Counted from the stretch's first letter, positions 1 to 10,915 are shown. The stretch: DNA of 64,000 nucleotides from Glacieibacterium sp965200405 (GCF_965200405.1 NZ_OZ241356.1:3286001-3350000), one strand, 5' to 3'. Numbers and translations are program-made. The notes: generated from the letters alone by a model not told the origin.

Positions 1-1000
1 TGAAGCCGCCACGGCGGACTTCCTTTGCGTGGTACAAGGCAAAGTCGGCGCTCTGGCGGACGCTGCTGACGGTGCGCTCCTCGGCCGACAGCGCCGCGCC
101 GCCGATCGTCGCGCGTGGAGCGACGACATGACCGCCGCAATCGGCAGGTTCTGCAAGCACGGCGAGGATGCGCTCAGCAGTGTGTTCGAGATCCTGCAAC
201 GCTCCGGTGGACTCGAGTATGATGGCAAACTCGTCGCCACCGATGCGAAAGGTGCGATCGGGAGCAGCGGCTGCCGCGATCCGACGACTGGCGATCTTCA
301 ACAGCCAGTCGCCGGCGCGGTGGCCGAAGGTGTCGTTCGTGTCCTTGAGATTGTCGAGATCGACAATGAACAAGGCCCAATCGCGGCCGGGACAACTGTC
401 CAGCGCGACGAGTGCATCATTGAAGGCGGCTCGATTGGGCAGGATGGTCAGCGCATCCTCGAAGACGCGGCGTTCCAGTTCCATGATATGCTGGTGACGA
501 TCGAGCGCGATCGCGCAGAGGTTCAAACACCGCTGCACGACACTTTCCTCGTCCAATGTCGGGCCACGACAGGACCGATAGTAGAAAGCAAACATGCCGA
601 CCGGCCTGCCGTCCACGCCGATGATCGGGCTAGACCAGCAAGCCCGCAGTCCCAATGGAATGACCAGGTGTTTGAACGCGCTCCAGCGACGGTCGGTAGC
701 GATATCGAAGACCGCCACCGCCTTGCGAGTATACGCTGCCGTTCCGCACGAACCACATTCCGGACCGATCACGACACCTTCGAGCGCCGCCGAATAGGAT
801 TGTGGCAGGCTGGGCGCGGCAATGGGATGGATGACGCCGGCAGCGTCCACCGTCAGGATGCTGCAAATGGAGCCTGGTACCAGTTCCTCGACTTCGACGC
901 ACAGCCGCGTCATCGTCGCCACCAAGCTGTCACCCTTCGCGATCATCTCTAGAATGACGTTTTGAAGCTTGAGCAACGGGTTCCTACGTTTCCAGGACAC
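1..1000 (-). CDS. GAF-GGDEF diguanylate cyclase (C-terminus outside window)
   Basis: Reading the minus strand from a GTG at 998-1000 gives an open frame running off the left edge; an in-frame TAA at 1007-1009 bounds it upstream. An ATG at 944-946 would cut into the conserved start of the GAF domain. The first ~160 residues resemble GAF sensor domains (GPECGSCGTAAY, then PIIGVDGRPVGMFAFYYR). A GGDEF domain follows, with the intact signature RIGGDEFAI encoded at about 221-247. It should make cyclic di-GMP from two GTP in the cytoplasm. Whether an EAL domain follows cannot be seen. Confidence 0.85.
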   Translation of the reverse strand, partial: MSWKRRNPLLKLQNVILEMIAKGDSLVATMTRLCVEVEELVPGSICSILTVDAAGVIHPIAAPSLPQSYSAALEGVVIGPECGSCGTAAYTRKAVAVFDIATDRRWSAFKHLVIPLGLRACWSSPIIGVDGRPVGMFAFYYRSCRGPTLDEESVVQRCLNLCAIALDRHQHIMELERRVFEDALTILPNRAAFNDALVALDSCPGRDWALFIVDLDNLKDTNDTFGHRAGDWLLKIASRRIAAAAAPDRTFRIGGDEFAIILESTGALQDLEHTAERILAVLAEPADCGGHVVAPRATIGGAALSAEERTVSSVRQSADFALYHAKEVRRGGF

Positions 1001-1079
1001 GCTGCTTTACAGCCCCCTGATAAACATCTGCGCCAATTGACTTAAGATAATCTTAGGAGCCGACGTTTGTCTACGGAAA

Positions 1080-1101
1080 CGCGAGCCGGCCAGAGCTCGC
1101 G
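1080..1101 (-). terminator. weak hairpin terminator after kup
   Basis: A 7-bp perfect stem (CGCGAGC/GCTCGCG) with an 8-nt loop lies just after the kup stop codon. On the minus strand it is followed by only three T residues, so it is a weak intrinsic terminator at best. Confidence 0.35.
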
Positions 1102-1103
1102 CC

Positions 1104-3017
1104 CTAGATCTCGACCTGCGAACCAAGCTCGACCACGCGGTTAGTCGGCAGCTTGAAGAACTCCATCGCGGTTTCCGCGTTGCGCAGCATCCAGGCGAAC
1201 AGCTTCTCGCGCCAGATCGCCATGCCGGGGCGGTCGCTGGCGAGCAGGGTCTGGCGCGCCAGGAAGAAGCTGGTGTCCATCATCTTGAGCTTGGGACCGC
1301 AATTCTCGACGGTCTTGAGAACTGCCGGAATATCGATCTCCTGCATGAAACCGTAGCGGATGATGATCCGATAGAAGTTGGAGCCGAGATCGCGCACTTC
1401 GAGACGATCCTCGTCATCGACATAGGGGACCTCGTCGATCAGCACGGTCAGGATCATGATGCGCTCGTGCAGAACCTTGTTGTGCTTGAGGTTGTGAAGC
1501 AGCGCATGGGGAACGCCAACGGCGCTGCTGGTCATGAACACAGCAGTGCCGGAGACGCGGGTAGCAGCGGTCGCGGCGGACTTGATGAACACTTCGATCG
1601 GCATCGCGCTCTCGCGCAGTCGCAGCATCATCAGGTGACGCCCCTTGGCCCAGGTCGTCAGGAAGGTGAAGACGATCGCACCGACCAGCAGGGGGAACCA
1701 GCCACCGTCGGGAATCTTGGTCAGGTTGGAGCTGAAATACGCCAGGTCTATGATCAGGAACGTCCCGATCGCCAGGCCCGACAACCAGCGGCCCCAATGC
1801 CAGACGCGATAGACCAGCACCGCCATCATGCAGGTGGTGATGAACATCGTGCCCGTCACGGCGATACCGTACGCCGATGCCAGGTTGCTGGAGTTCTTGA
1901 AGGTCACCACGATCAGGATGACCATGCCGAGCAGCACCCAGTTGACCAGCGGGATGTAGATCTGGCCCGCGGCGCTGGCGCTGGTGTGATTGATCTTGAG
2001 ACGCGGCAGGAAGCCGAGCTGAACGGCCTGCTGGGTGACGGAATAGGCGCCGGAGATGACCGCCTGGCTGGCGATGACCGTCGCCATCGTCGCCAGGATG
2101 ACCAACGGCAGGCGCGCCCAGTCGGGAGCCATCAGGAAGAACGGGTTCTCGACCTTGGACGGATCGCCGAGCAGCAGCGCGCTCTGGCCGAAATAGTTGA
2201 GCAGCAGCGCCGGCAGCACGAAGAACAGCCAACTGCGCTGGATCGGCTTGCGGCCGAAGTGCCCCATGTCGGCATACAGCGCCTCGGCTCCGGTTACCGA
2301 CAGCACGACCGAACCGAGCGCCAGGAAGCTCAGGCGCGGATCGATCTCGAAAAAGCGGATCGCCCAATAAGGATTGAGCGCCGCCAGTATCTCGGGATTG
2401 GCGATCAGCGAATTGACGCCCATCACCGCGATGACGAGGAAATAGACCACCATGATCGGCGCGAACAGCGCGCCGACCTTGGCTGAGCCGCGTGCCTGCA
2501 GCAGGAACAGCCCGATCAGGATGCCGATCGACAGCGGCATGACGAGCGGCGCAAAACCGGCCTGCACGACGATCAGGCCCTCGACCGCCGACAGGACGGA
2601 GATCGCCGGGGTGATGATGCAGTCACCATAGAACAGCGCCGTCGCCAGCACGCCGAGCAGGACCAGCCCGCGCGACCAGCTCGACCCCGGTGTCATCCGG
2701 TTGATTAACGCCAGCAGCGCCAGCGAACCACCCTCGCCTCGGTTGTCGGCGCGCAGGATCAGCAGGATGTACTTGATCGTGACGATGATCGTCATCGTCC
2801 AGAAGATCAGCGACATGACGCCGAAGATGTGCAGCCGGTCGACGGTCAGCGGGTGATGCCCGGTGAAAGTCTCCTTCAACGCGTACAGCGGGCTGGTACC
2901 GATATCGCCGAAGACCACGCCGATGGCGCCCAGCGCCAGCTTGGACATCGATTGCGGCGCATGATGATTGACTGCACGCGCATCGGGCAGCGTCGCGGCG
3001 GGGGCGGTGGCACTCAT
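1104..3017 (-). CDS. kup: Kup family potassium uptake protein
   Basis: A 637-residue inner-membrane protein, the usual length for Kup low-affinity K+ uptake transporters. After a ~25-residue cytoplasmic N-terminus comes the family hallmark GVVFGDIGTSPLYALKE, then about twelve hydrophobic segments and the loop ADNRGEGG. A ~180-residue cytoplasmic C-terminal domain closes it. It probably imports K+ with H+. It is transcribed alone, divergently from ald across a ~190-bp gap. Its start is an ATG with a weak ribosome-binding site. Confidence 0.97.
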   Translation of the reverse strand: MSATAPAATLPDARAVNHHAPQSMSKLALGAIGVVFGDIGTSPLYALKETFTGHHPLTVDRLHIFGVMSLIFWTMTIIVTIKYILLILRADNRGEGGSLALLALINRMTPGSSWSRGLVLLGVLATALFYGDCIITPAISVLSAVEGLIVVQAGFAPLVMPLSIGILIGLFLLQARGSAKVGALFAPIMVVYFLVIAVMGVNSLIANPEILAALNPYWAIRFFEIDPRLSFLALGSVVLSVTGAEALYADMGHFGRKPIQRSWLFFVLPALLLNYFGQSALLLGDPSKVENPFFLMAPDWARLPLVILATMATVIASQAVISGAYSVTQQAVQLGFLPRLKINHTSASAAGQIYIPLVNWVLLGMVILIVVTFKNSSNLASAYGIAVTGTMFITTCMMAVLVYRVWHWGRWLSGLAIGTFLIIDLAYFSSNLTKIPDGGWFPLLVGAIVFTFLTTWAKGRHLMMLRLRESAMPIEVFIKSAATAATRVSGTAVFMTSSAVGVPHALLHNLKHNKVLHERIMILTVLIDEVPYVDDEDRLEVRDLGSNFYRIIIRYGFMQEIDIPAVLKTVENCGPKLKMMDTSFFLARQTLLASDRPGMAIWREKLFAWMLRNAETAMEFFKLPTNRVVELGSQVEI

Positions 3018-3205
3018 CGATAAAATCTAACGTACATTGCGCCCAAGCGGACGCAGGGCCTTTCGACGCGGACCATCACGATGTCATTCGACCACAAGCC
3101 CCACGTCAAGCGGCGCGCGTTAGCACGGGTATGCGACCCCCGCAACGTGGCGGGCCGCTGGCGAAAGCGCTATAGGCGCGACCATCCCGTGATCGGAGAA
3201 GATTG

Positions 3206-4303
3206 ATGCATGTCGGTGTCCCCAGAGAGATCAAGATTCATGAATATCGTGTCGGCCTGACGCCCTCCTCCGTCGCCGAGCTGACGGGGGCCGGCCACCG
3301 CGTCACCGTCGAGACCGGCGCCGGCATGGGGATCGATTTCAGCGACGACGACTACCGCGCGGCGGGTGCCGAGATCGCCGCCACGCCGGAAGCCGTGTTC
3401 GCGGCGGCGGAGCTGATCGTCAAGGTCAAGGAGCCGCAGCTTCACGAATGCGCCATGCTGCGACCGGAGCAGACGCTGTTCACTTACCTCCACCTCGCTG
3501 CCGACAAGCCACAGGCGGGGGCACTGATGGCGTCGGGTGCGACCTGCATCGCCTATGAGACCGTCACCGAGGCGCGCGGCGGCCTGCCGCTGCTGCGCCC
3601 GATGTCGGAGGTCGCGGGCCGGATGTCGGTGCAGGTCGGGGCGCACTATCTCGAGAAGGAACAAGGCGGTCGCGGCATCCTGCTCGGCGGCGTCCCCGGT
3701 GTCGCACCCGCTCGCGTCGCGATCCTGGGCGGCGGCGTGTCTGGCATCAACGCCGCGCAGATGGCCGTCGGAATGCGTGCCGACGTGACGATCTACGATA
3801 TCTCGACCAGCCGCCTTGCCGAGATCGACGAGATGTTCGAGGGCCGGGTCAAGACCGTCTATTCGTCCAAGGCCGCGATCACGGCAATGCTGGGCGGCGC
3901 TCATGTCGTCATCGGTGCCGTGCTGATCCCCGGCGCAGCGGCGCCCAAGCTGATCACCCGCGACATGCTCAAGCTGATGAAGCGGGGCAGCGTGCTGGTC
4001 GACATCGCCATCGACCAGGGCGGCTGCTTCGAGACCAGCCATGCGACGACGCACCAGGATCCCGTCTATGTCGTCGACGGCATCATCCACTATTGCGTCG
4101 CCAATATGCCCGGCGCGGTGGCGCGGACCTCGGCTTTCGCCCTCAACAACGCGACGCTGCCGTTCGTGCTGCGGTTGGCGAAGCTCGGAGCCGAGGCAGC
4201 GATGGCAGCGGACCCGCACCTCGCCGCCGGGCTCAACGTCGCCGGCGGCAAGATCCGCCATGCGGCCGTAGCAGAAGCGCTGGATCTGGAATTCGTCGCC
4301 TGA
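3206..4303 (+). CDS. ald: Alanine dehydrogenase
   Basis: A 365-residue NAD-dependent alanine dehydrogenase that interconverts L-alanine and pyruvate plus ammonia. The N-terminus (MHVGVPREIK) is typical. The pyruvate-binding Lys lies in KVKEPQ near residue 75 and the catalytic His in YLHLAAD near 96. The Rossmann motif GGGVSG is near 175-180. I chose ATG 3206, preceded by GGAGAA at 3195-3200, over the TTG one codon upstream. It is a single gene facing away from kup. Confidence 0.97.
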   Translation: MHVGVPREIKIHEYRVGLTPSSVAELTGAGHRVTVETGAGMGIDFSDDDYRAAGAEIAATPEAVFAAAELIVKVKEPQLHECAMLRPEQTLFTYLHLAADKPQAGALMASGATCIAYETVTEARGGLPLLRPMSEVAGRMSVQVGAHYLEKEQGGRGILLGGVPGVAPARVAILGGGVSGINAAQMAVGMRADVTIYDISTSRLAEIDEMFEGRVKTVYSSKAAITAMLGGAHVVIGAVLIPGAAAPKLITRDMLKLMKRGSVLVDIAIDQGGCFETSHATTHQDPVYVVDGIIHYCVANMPGAVARTSAFALNNATLPFVLRLAKLGAEAAMAADPHLAAGLNVAGGKIRHAAVAEALDLEFVA

Positions 4304-4351
4304 GCCAGTCGGACGGGACCATCGAGACCGCCGCCTTCGATTGATCCCACG

Positions 4352-4382
4352 AAAAAGGGGCCGGCGCCTTCGCACCGGCCCC
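4352..4382 (-). terminator. Rho-independent terminator of the small secreted-protein gene
   Basis: A perfect 8-bp GC stem (GGGGCCGG at 4357-4364 with CCGGCCCC at 4375-4382) is preceded by AAAAA at 4352-4356, so on the minus strand the stem is followed by TTTTT. It lies between the convergent ald and 4407-4715 genes and may act on both, but only the minus strand has the T-tract. Confidence 0.85.
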
Positions 4383-4406
4383 TCGATACTGTCTGGCTCG
4401 GGTGGA

Positions 4407-4715
4407 CTAGCCGCGGCGGCCGTTCGACTTCAGGCGGTCCATGCGGTGGGCGACGGCATCCTGGCGGCGGTGGATGATCGCCTTCTCGCGCTTGGTGTAA
4501 TGACCGTCGCGCTCGAACTTGGCCTTCTGGAACTCGATCGCACGAATCTCGCTTTTCAGTGTGCGCGCCTCACCGCGGGTCAGCTTGCCGCTGCGCAGTC
4601 CGGCGTCGATGTTGCGCTCCTGGTTGAGCTGGCGCGCGTTCACCGCGGCAGCCGCGGGAACGGCCACACCGACCGAGATCACGGCGGCGACGAGAGCGGT
4701 CAGTTTCATGTTCAT
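4407..4715 (-). CDS. Small secreted hypothetical protein
   Basis: A 102-residue protein with a Sec signal peptide (MNMKLTALVAAVISVG, cleavage probably after VPAAAA). The mature part is basic and helical, rich in Arg, Lys and Glu (SGKLTRGEARTLKSE), a pattern seen in many sphingomonad periplasmic hypothetical proteins. The ATG at 4713-4715 has AGGAG about 10 nt upstream; an upstream in-frame start at 4757 lacks one. A strong terminator follows the gene. Function unknown. Confidence 0.75.
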   Translation of the reverse strand: MNMKLTALVAAVISVGVAVPAAAAVNARQLNQERNIDAGLRSGKLTRGEARTLKSEIRAIEFQKAKFERDGHYTKREKAIIHRRQDAVAHRMDRLKSNGRRG

Positions 4716-4775
4716 CGTGCGACTCCTTGTTGGTCGGACTGCACAACAACGCCGCAACGAAATGGCTGCATGAAC

Positions 4776-6212
<1,437 letters not shown>

Positions 6213-6223
6213 GATCGGTTCCG

Positions 6224-7465
6224 CTAGGCGAACAGCTCCAGCTGCGACCGCTCGACCTTGACCAGCCGTGGCCGCAGATCGTCACGGTCGCTCAGCGCCA
6301 CCGGCCGCCAGTCGGAGCAGATGATGAACGGCCGCAATTTCTCGATCCCGCGCGTCAACCTACCGATATCGGCCAGTTCCAGCCGCCGCTGCCGCCGCGC
6401 CCGCAGGATGCCGTTGACCGACTTGACGCCCAACCCCGGCACGCGCAGCAGCATCTCGCGCGGCGCCCGATTGACGTCGACCGGAAAGTCATCGCGGTTC
6501 TTCAGCGCCCAAGCGGTCTTCGGATCGATATCGAGCGGCAGCATCCCGCTGTCGGTCGCGTCCTGCACCTCGCCGACGCCGAAGCCGTAGAAGCGCATCA
6601 GCCAATCCGCCTGGTACAGCCGGTGCTCGCGCATCAACGGCGGCTGGACCAGCGGCAGCACCGCACTGGCGTCCGGGATCGGCGAGAAGGCGCTGTAATA
6701 GACCCGGCGCAGCCCGAACTTGCCGTACAACGACGAAGCACTGGCGACGACGGCGCTGTCGTCGGCTGCATCGGCACCGACGATCATCTGGGTCGACTGG
6801 CCAGCCGGCGCGAACTTGGGCGCGCTGCGGTACTTGGCGCGCGCGTCCTTGTTGTCGGCGATGCTTGCCTTCAGCCCGCCCATCGCCACCCGGATCCGCC
6901 CGGCATCCTTTTCCGGCGCCAGCAGCGTCAACCCCTCGATGGTCGGCAGCTCGACATTGATCGACAACCGGTCCGCATACAGCCCCGCCTGTTCCAGCAG
7001 CGCCGGATCGGCATCGGGAATGGTCTTCAGGTGGATATAGCCGCGAAAATCATGGTCGAGCCGCAGCGTGCGCGCCACCCTGACCAGCTGCTCCATCGTA
7101 TAATCCGAGGTGCCGATGATTCCCGACGACAGGAACAGGCCCTCGATATAATTGCGCTTGTAGAACGCCAGTGTCAGCCGGACGACCTCGTCGACGGTGA
7201 ACTTCGCCCGCCGCACGTTCGACGACTTGCGGTTGATGCAATAATGGCAGTCGAAGATGCACGAGTTGGTCAGCAATATCTTGAGCAACGAGATGCATCG
7301 CCCATCCGGCGCATAGCTGTGACAGATACCCATGCCCTCTGTCGATCCGACGCCGGAACCGCCTACCGAATTACGCTTGGAGGTCCCCGACGACGCGCAC
7401 GAGGCATCGTATTTGGCCGCATCGGCAAGAATCGCCAACTTGGCTTTGGTGTCGAGATGGGCCAC
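6224..7465 (-). CDS. Putative DNA modification/repair radical SAM protein
   Basis: A 413-residue member of the radical SAM family that accompanies DUF4130-UdgX proteins. The 4Fe-4S site is CIFDCHYC (Cys69, Cys73, Cys76). Near the C-terminus, RVPGLGVKSVNGILRARR is a helix-hairpin-helix DNA-binding motif. Glu/Thr-rich GMGICHSYAPDGRC upstream is also typical. The start is a GTG with a weak ribosome-binding site. It precedes udgX by 11 nt. The chemical reaction is unknown; a role in recognising or processing damaged DNA is inferred from the HhH motif and the partner gene. Confidence 0.9.
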   Translation of the reverse strand: MAHLDTKAKLAILADAAKYDASCASSGTSKRNSVGGSGVGSTEGMGICHSYAPDGRCISLLKILLTNSCIFDCHYCINRKSSNVRRAKFTVDEVVRLTLAFYKRNYIEGLFLSSGIIGTSDYTMEQLVRVARTLRLDHDFRGYIHLKTIPDADPALLEQAGLYADRLSINVELPTIEGLTLLAPEKDAGRIRVAMGGLKASIADNKDARAKYRSAPKFAPAGQSTQMIVGADAADDSAVVASASSLYGKFGLRRVYYSAFSPIPDASAVLPLVQPPLMREHRLYQADWLMRFYGFGVGEVQDATDSGMLPLDIDPKTAWALKNRDDFPVDVNRAPREMLLRVPGLGVKSVNGILRARRQRRLELADIGRLTRGIEKLRPFIICSDWRPVALSDRDDLRPRLVKVERSQLELFA

Positions 7466-7528
7466 TCGTACCGTCTATGTTCTAAGCTCCGCACTGGCAA
7501 TGCGGCGTCGGGTCACGCGCAACTCGTT

Positions 7529-8032
7529 CTAACCGAACAACCAATGCCCGAGCAGCCGGTCGAACGGAAAAGTGAAGAAGCCGGCGATCAGCAACGCCCC
7601 GACGACCATGCCGCGGACGCTGCGGCGATGCCCGACGATATTGTGCTGCCGCGCCCGCCAGACGATCAACGGTACCTGGATCACCGTCCAGATCGACAGG
7701 ATGTGGATGAAGCTGAAGCCGCCGTTAGCCGTGCGGATCCGGAAGCTCAACGCCGCCGTGCCGAACATCGCTGCGACCCAGATATAGCCGAGCACCCGGT
7801 GCCGCGTATCGCCCTTCCGCCGCAGCAGCATCACCGGCGTCAGCGCCAACGCCAGCACGATCGTCAGCAGGTGCGGCCATACCACCGTCGGCACGGTGGC
7901 GAATTGGGCCCTCCCGCGGAACAGCGCCGCGAGCACGCAAGCCAGCAGCGCCAGCGCCGCCCAGGCCAGCGCACGGTCCGGCAACAGTCTCTCGTGCCAT
8001 GCCTTGCCGCCGGCCGCAGCCACACTCGCCAT
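7529..8032 (-). CDS. DUF2306 family membrane protein
   Basis: A 167-residue integral membrane protein with four hydrophobic segments. The DUF2306 pattern is visible: HRVLGYIWVA, GGFSFIHILS, then HNIVGHRRSVRGM and a final hydrophobic segment. ATG 8030-8032 is preceded by GGAGG at suitable spacing; longer upstream reading would add 82 low-complexity residues, so I reject it. Function unknown. It lies divergent from the small gene at 8142. Confidence 0.8.
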   Translation of the reverse strand: MASVAAAGGKAWHERLLPDRALAWAALALLACVLAALFRGRAQFATVPTVVWPHLLTIVLALALTPVMLLRRKGDTRHRVLGYIWVAAMFGTAALSFRIRTANGGFSFIHILSIWTVIQVPLIVWRARQHNIVGHRRSVRGMVVGALLIAGFFTFPFDRLLGHWLFG

Positions 8033-8141
8033 TACCGCCCTCCGCTGACGCCATGATTGCCCGGATGGCCGGTGGATGCCATTCCTAATCCTAGGGAACC
8101 TCGTCGGACGCGGGCGATTGTTCCGGCAAAGGAGCCATAGC

Positions 8142-8363
8142 ATGCTGGGCAAGATCATTTCCGCCGTCGCCGGCCGCGCGATCGGCAACCGTATCGGCGG
8201 CGCGCGAGCCGGTTCTCTCGGTACCGTCGCCGGCGCGGCGCTGCCGTTCGTACTGAAGCGCATGGGCCCGATGGGCATGCTCGGCGCGCTGATCGGCGGC
8301 TACGCGATCAAGAAGTACGCCGAAAGCCTCGATACCCGCGACACGGTGCGCCAGCCGCGTTGA
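8142..8363 (+). CDS. Small glycine-rich hypothetical membrane protein
   Basis: A 73-residue protein (MLGKIISAVAGRAIGNRIGG...) with two short hydrophobic Gly/Ala-rich stretches and a charged C-terminus. ATG 8142 follows AAAGGAG with 7-8 nt spacing. It resembles short sphingomonad hypothetical proteins of unknown function. Its TGA overlaps the TTG start of the next gene (TTGA), which suggests translational coupling. Confidence 0.65.
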   Translation: MLGKIISAVAGRAIGNRIGGARAGSLGTVAGAALPFVLKRMGPMGMLGALIGGYAIKKYAESLDTRDTVRQPR

Positions 8364-9055
8364 CGCTTTCGGCTTGGCTCGACCGGACCGGAGTCCGACT
8401 CCACCGCTCCGCGACGCGATTGATCACCGGCCTGATCGTGATGGTCGCGCTGTTCCCCGCTACCGTCTCGGCGCAGCCGCAGCTCGCCGATGAGATTGGT
8501 CGCCTCGAAAGCGGCTGGGCGGTCGCCAACTTCCAGGTCAAGGGCCAAGCTGCGCAGGTCGCGGCCCTCGACCCGTTGATCGCGCGTGCCGCGGCGTTGA
8601 GCCAGCGTTATCCCGCCCGGGCGGAGCCGCTGGTCTGGAGCGGCGTCCTGCAGACCAGCAAGGCCGGCGTCGTCGGCGGATTGGCCGGCTTCGGACTGGT
8701 CAAGGCGGCCCGGCAGGTGCTGGAGCAGGCCGAGCGGATCGATCCAAAGGCATGCCACGGGCTTGGGCTCTCGCAGCTTGGAACGCTGTTCTACCAGGTT
8801 CCGGGCTTTCCGATAGCCTTCGGCAACCGCGTCAAGGCGCGCGCCTATCTTGAGCGAGCCTTGGCCATCGCACCCGACGGGCTGGCGGCAAATCTCGCTT
8901 ATGGCGATTTCCTGGTCAGCGGCGGCAATCCAGCCAAGGCCGAAGGTGTGCTCCGCCGCGCCCTTGCCGCTCCCCGCGACCCGCGCCAGCTGGTCGCCGA
9001 TGCGGGGCGACGTGGCGAAGTCGAGGTGCTGCTGGCGAAAGTCCAGCGCCGCTAG
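8360..9055 (+). CDS. TPR-like exported protein, possibly TatT family
   Basis: A 231-residue protein with an N-terminal hydrophobic segment (LITGLIVMVALFPATVSAQ) that looks like a signal peptide, followed by helical repeats (RAYLERALAIAPDG, KAEGVLRRALAAPRD) of TPR character. The overall layout recalls TatT components of TRAP transporters, but no transporter genes are nearby. TTG 8360 overlaps the previous stop; a TTG at 8420 or ATG at 8438 are possible alternatives and would shorten the signal region. Confidence 0.6.
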   Translation: MTLSAWLDRTGVRLHRSATRLITGLIVMVALFPATVSAQPQLADEIGRLESGWAVANFQVKGQAAQVAALDPLIARAAALSQRYPARAEPLVWSGVLQTSKAGVVGGLAGFGLVKAARQVLEQAERIDPKACHGLGLSQLGTLFYQVPGFPIAFGNRVKARAYLERALAIAPDGLAANLAYGDFLVSGGNPAKAEGVLRRALAAPRDPRQLVADAGRRGEVEVLLAKVQRR

Positions 9056-10011
9056 GACACCAGCCGCCGGCCTTCACCGACCTGCCACGCGAGCAGCGCC
9101 GGCACGCCGATAGCGAGATCGCGCGCGCGCTTCAGCAACGACAGGGCAAGCGCCGCCTGCGGGTCCAGGCCGAACAACGGGGCCAGCAGCAGGTACGCGC
9201 CCTCCTGGATGCCCAGCGCGCCGGGAACCACGAAGGCTGCGCTGCGGACGGCGAAGATCAGGCTCTCGATGGTCAGGATGGCCCAGAGCGGCAGGTCGAC
9301 GCCCATGAAGCGCAGCGCGATCCAGGCGCCGGCCGCGCTCGCCACCCAGGCGAGAAGATTGAATATGAAGGACCGCAGCAACGCCGGGCGGCGGCGGTAG
9401 ATACCGGCGAGTTCAGCGCGCATGCCACGAAGCGAGGCTCCCGACGCCGGCAACAACCGCTCGCCGAGCTTGGCGGCGAAGTCGATGGCGCGACCCTGTC
9501 CCAGCGCGAAGGCGACCATCACCACTGCGGTGACACCCAGCCCGGCCAAAGCCAGGCGCACGATCCCGGCGTCGCCATTGCCCGCGACCAGGGTGACGAG
9601 CACCGCTACCCCGGCGAGGGTAAGGACCAGTTGCGACGCCATCTCGGTAGTGAGGTCGGCGGTCATCGAGGCGTAGGTCATGCGGTCGAGGACGCCGCGG
9701 GCGGTGAGGACGCGGGCGCCCACTACAAGTCCGCCGAGTTGCGAGAAAGGCAGGACATCGGTTGCGGCTTCGCGGACGGTGCGAGCCCAGACGAAAGCCG
9801 GGATGCTGCTGCGCGGCTGGCCCGGGGCGACCGCATGCCAGGCGAGGCCAAGGATGGTCAGGACGGGAACCGACCACAGGCACAGCACCACGAAGCCGAG
9901 CGCACCGATAGCACGGACGGCGGCGAGCACCGGGCCGACGCCGACCGACCCGACCATCACGACCGCGGCGAACAGCCCGGCGACGGTGAGGAGGAGGATC
10001 AGGAGGCGCAT
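9052..10011 (-). CDS. hpnL: HpnL-like hopanoid-associated membrane protein
   Basis: A 319-residue integral membrane protein of the lysylphosphatidylglycerol-synthase transmembrane family, with about eight hydrophobic segments and the conserved LGIQEGAYLLLAPLFG region. It overlaps the end of hpnK by 13 nt and is the last gene of the MAPEG-hpnI-hpnJ-hpnK-hpnL operon. Family members in hopanoid loci are named HpnL; a transport or flippase-like role is inferred, not shown. Confidence 0.85.
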   Translation of the reverse strand: MRLLILLLTVAGLFAAVVMVGSVGVGPVLAAVRAIGALGFVVLCLWSVPVLTILGLAWHAVAPGQPRSSIPAFVWARTVREAATDVLPFSQLGGLVVGARVLTARGVLDRMTYASMTADLTTEMASQLVLTLAGVAVLVTLVAGNGDAGIVRLALAGLGVTAVVMVAFALGQGRAIDFAAKLGERLLPASGASLRGMRAELAGIYRRRPALLRSFIFNLLAWVASAAGAWIALRFMGVDLPLWAILTIESLIFAVRSAAFVVPGALGIQEGAYLLLAPLFGLDPQAALALSLLKRARDLAIGVPALLAWQVGEGRRLVS

Positions 10012-10850
10012 AGGTCTTTGAAGTTGCTCAGGGCGATGCCCTGCTGGGAAATGATCGCGGTTGCGCGCGGATCGGTAAGGGCAGCGAGCTCGGCGGCATA
10101 GGCGTAGTCGGGAGCATGGCCAGTCCAGTCATCATGAACCGCGGGGTGGGTGTAGAGTTCGGTGACGCCGCGCGGCAAGTGACGGAGGATGCCGTTCACG
10201 CGGTCGGCGGTCATCGCGCCGGACCAGTGGAGCCCGAAGACCTGGTCGGGGACCATGACCCCAGCGTTGCGAAAGCGGCGGCGGACCAGCTTCGCCCAGG
10301 GCAGCGTCACCCCGTCAACGGCGCGGGTGCCGGGCTCGACCTGCGCCAGCACCGCGCCGGGTTCGATCGGAGCGCGCGCGGCCTTCAATCCGTAGCGCCG
10401 GCCGATGTCGAGGATCAGCCCGGCGATGGTCGGGTGGAGGTGGAAGTGCTTGTGCGCGTTGACATGGTCGAGGGTCAGGCCGGTTGCGGCAAAGGCAGCA
10501 AATTGCGCCTCGATCTCGGCCCGGAGCTGGCGGCGGACGGTCGGGCGGAAGAACATCTCGACCCCGGCGCGGACCATGTTGGTGCGGAAGTTGCCGTGGG
10601 CATCGACGAGGTCGGGGATGCGCTCGGGCGGCAGCGCCGGGCGGCCCTCGACCAGGACGAGGTGCAGGCCGACCCCCAGCCTGGGCATCGTACGCGCGCG
10701 CGCCACGGCGTCGTCAGCACCGGGCGCGGCGACCATCAGGCTGGCGGCGGTGAGGATGCCGGTGCGGTGGGCGATCTGGACGGCTTCGTTGACCGCGGGG
10801 TGCGCGCCGAAGTCGTCGGCGGTGACGATGAGGTGACGAGGCGCATTCAT
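9999..10850 (-). CDS. hpnK: Hopanoid biosynthesis deacetylase HpnK
   Basis: A 283-residue YdjC/ChbG-like carbohydrate deacetylase. The start MNAPRHLIVTADDFG carries the metal-binding Asp pair, and the HxxxH-type motif HVNAHKHFHLHP lies near residue 125. In cyclitol-ether synthesis it removes the acetyl group from the N-acetylglucosamine added by HpnI. The ATG is at 10848-10850. The bases directly upstream are a dispersed repeat that fills the gap to hpnJ, leaving no canonical ribosome-binding site. It overlaps hpnL by 13 nt. Confidence 0.93.
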   Translation of the reverse strand: MNAPRHLIVTADDFGAHPAVNEAVQIAHRTGILTAASLMVAAPGADDAVARARTMPRLGVGLHLVLVEGRPALPPERIPDLVDAHGNFRTNMVRAGVEMFFRPTVRRQLRAEIEAQFAAFAATGLTLDHVNAHKHFHLHPTIAGLILDIGRRYGLKAARAPIEPGAVLAQVEPGTRAVDGVTLPWAKLVRRRFRNAGVMVPDQVFGLHWSGAMTADRVNGILRHLPRGVTELYTHPAVHDDWTGHAPDYAYAAELAALTDPRATAIISQQGIALSNFKDLCAS

Positions 10851-10915
10851 CGGAGGAAGACCCACCCCCGGGCCGGCTGCGCCGTCTCTCGCCCCTCCCC
10901 TGGAGGGGAGGGGTA
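10851..10915. repeat. Dispersed repeat copy R1 (hpnJ-hpnK gap)
   Basis: A 65-nt element starting CGGAGGAAGACCCACC and ending in a hairpin (CCCCTCCCC / GGGGAGGGG). It differs from the copy inside hpnG (R2) by one substitution and one inserted base. It occupies essentially all of the 67-nt gap between the hpnJ stop and the hpnK ATG. Confidence 0.9.

Noticed and set aside
29..952. 307-residue open frame on the plus strand
   Set aside because: It is antisense to the GAF-GGDEF gene, has no recognisable motif, and the minus frame has an intact GGDEF signature.
6623..8056. 477-residue plus-strand frame
   Set aside because: It is antisense to the radical SAM and DUF2306 genes and shows no domain pattern.
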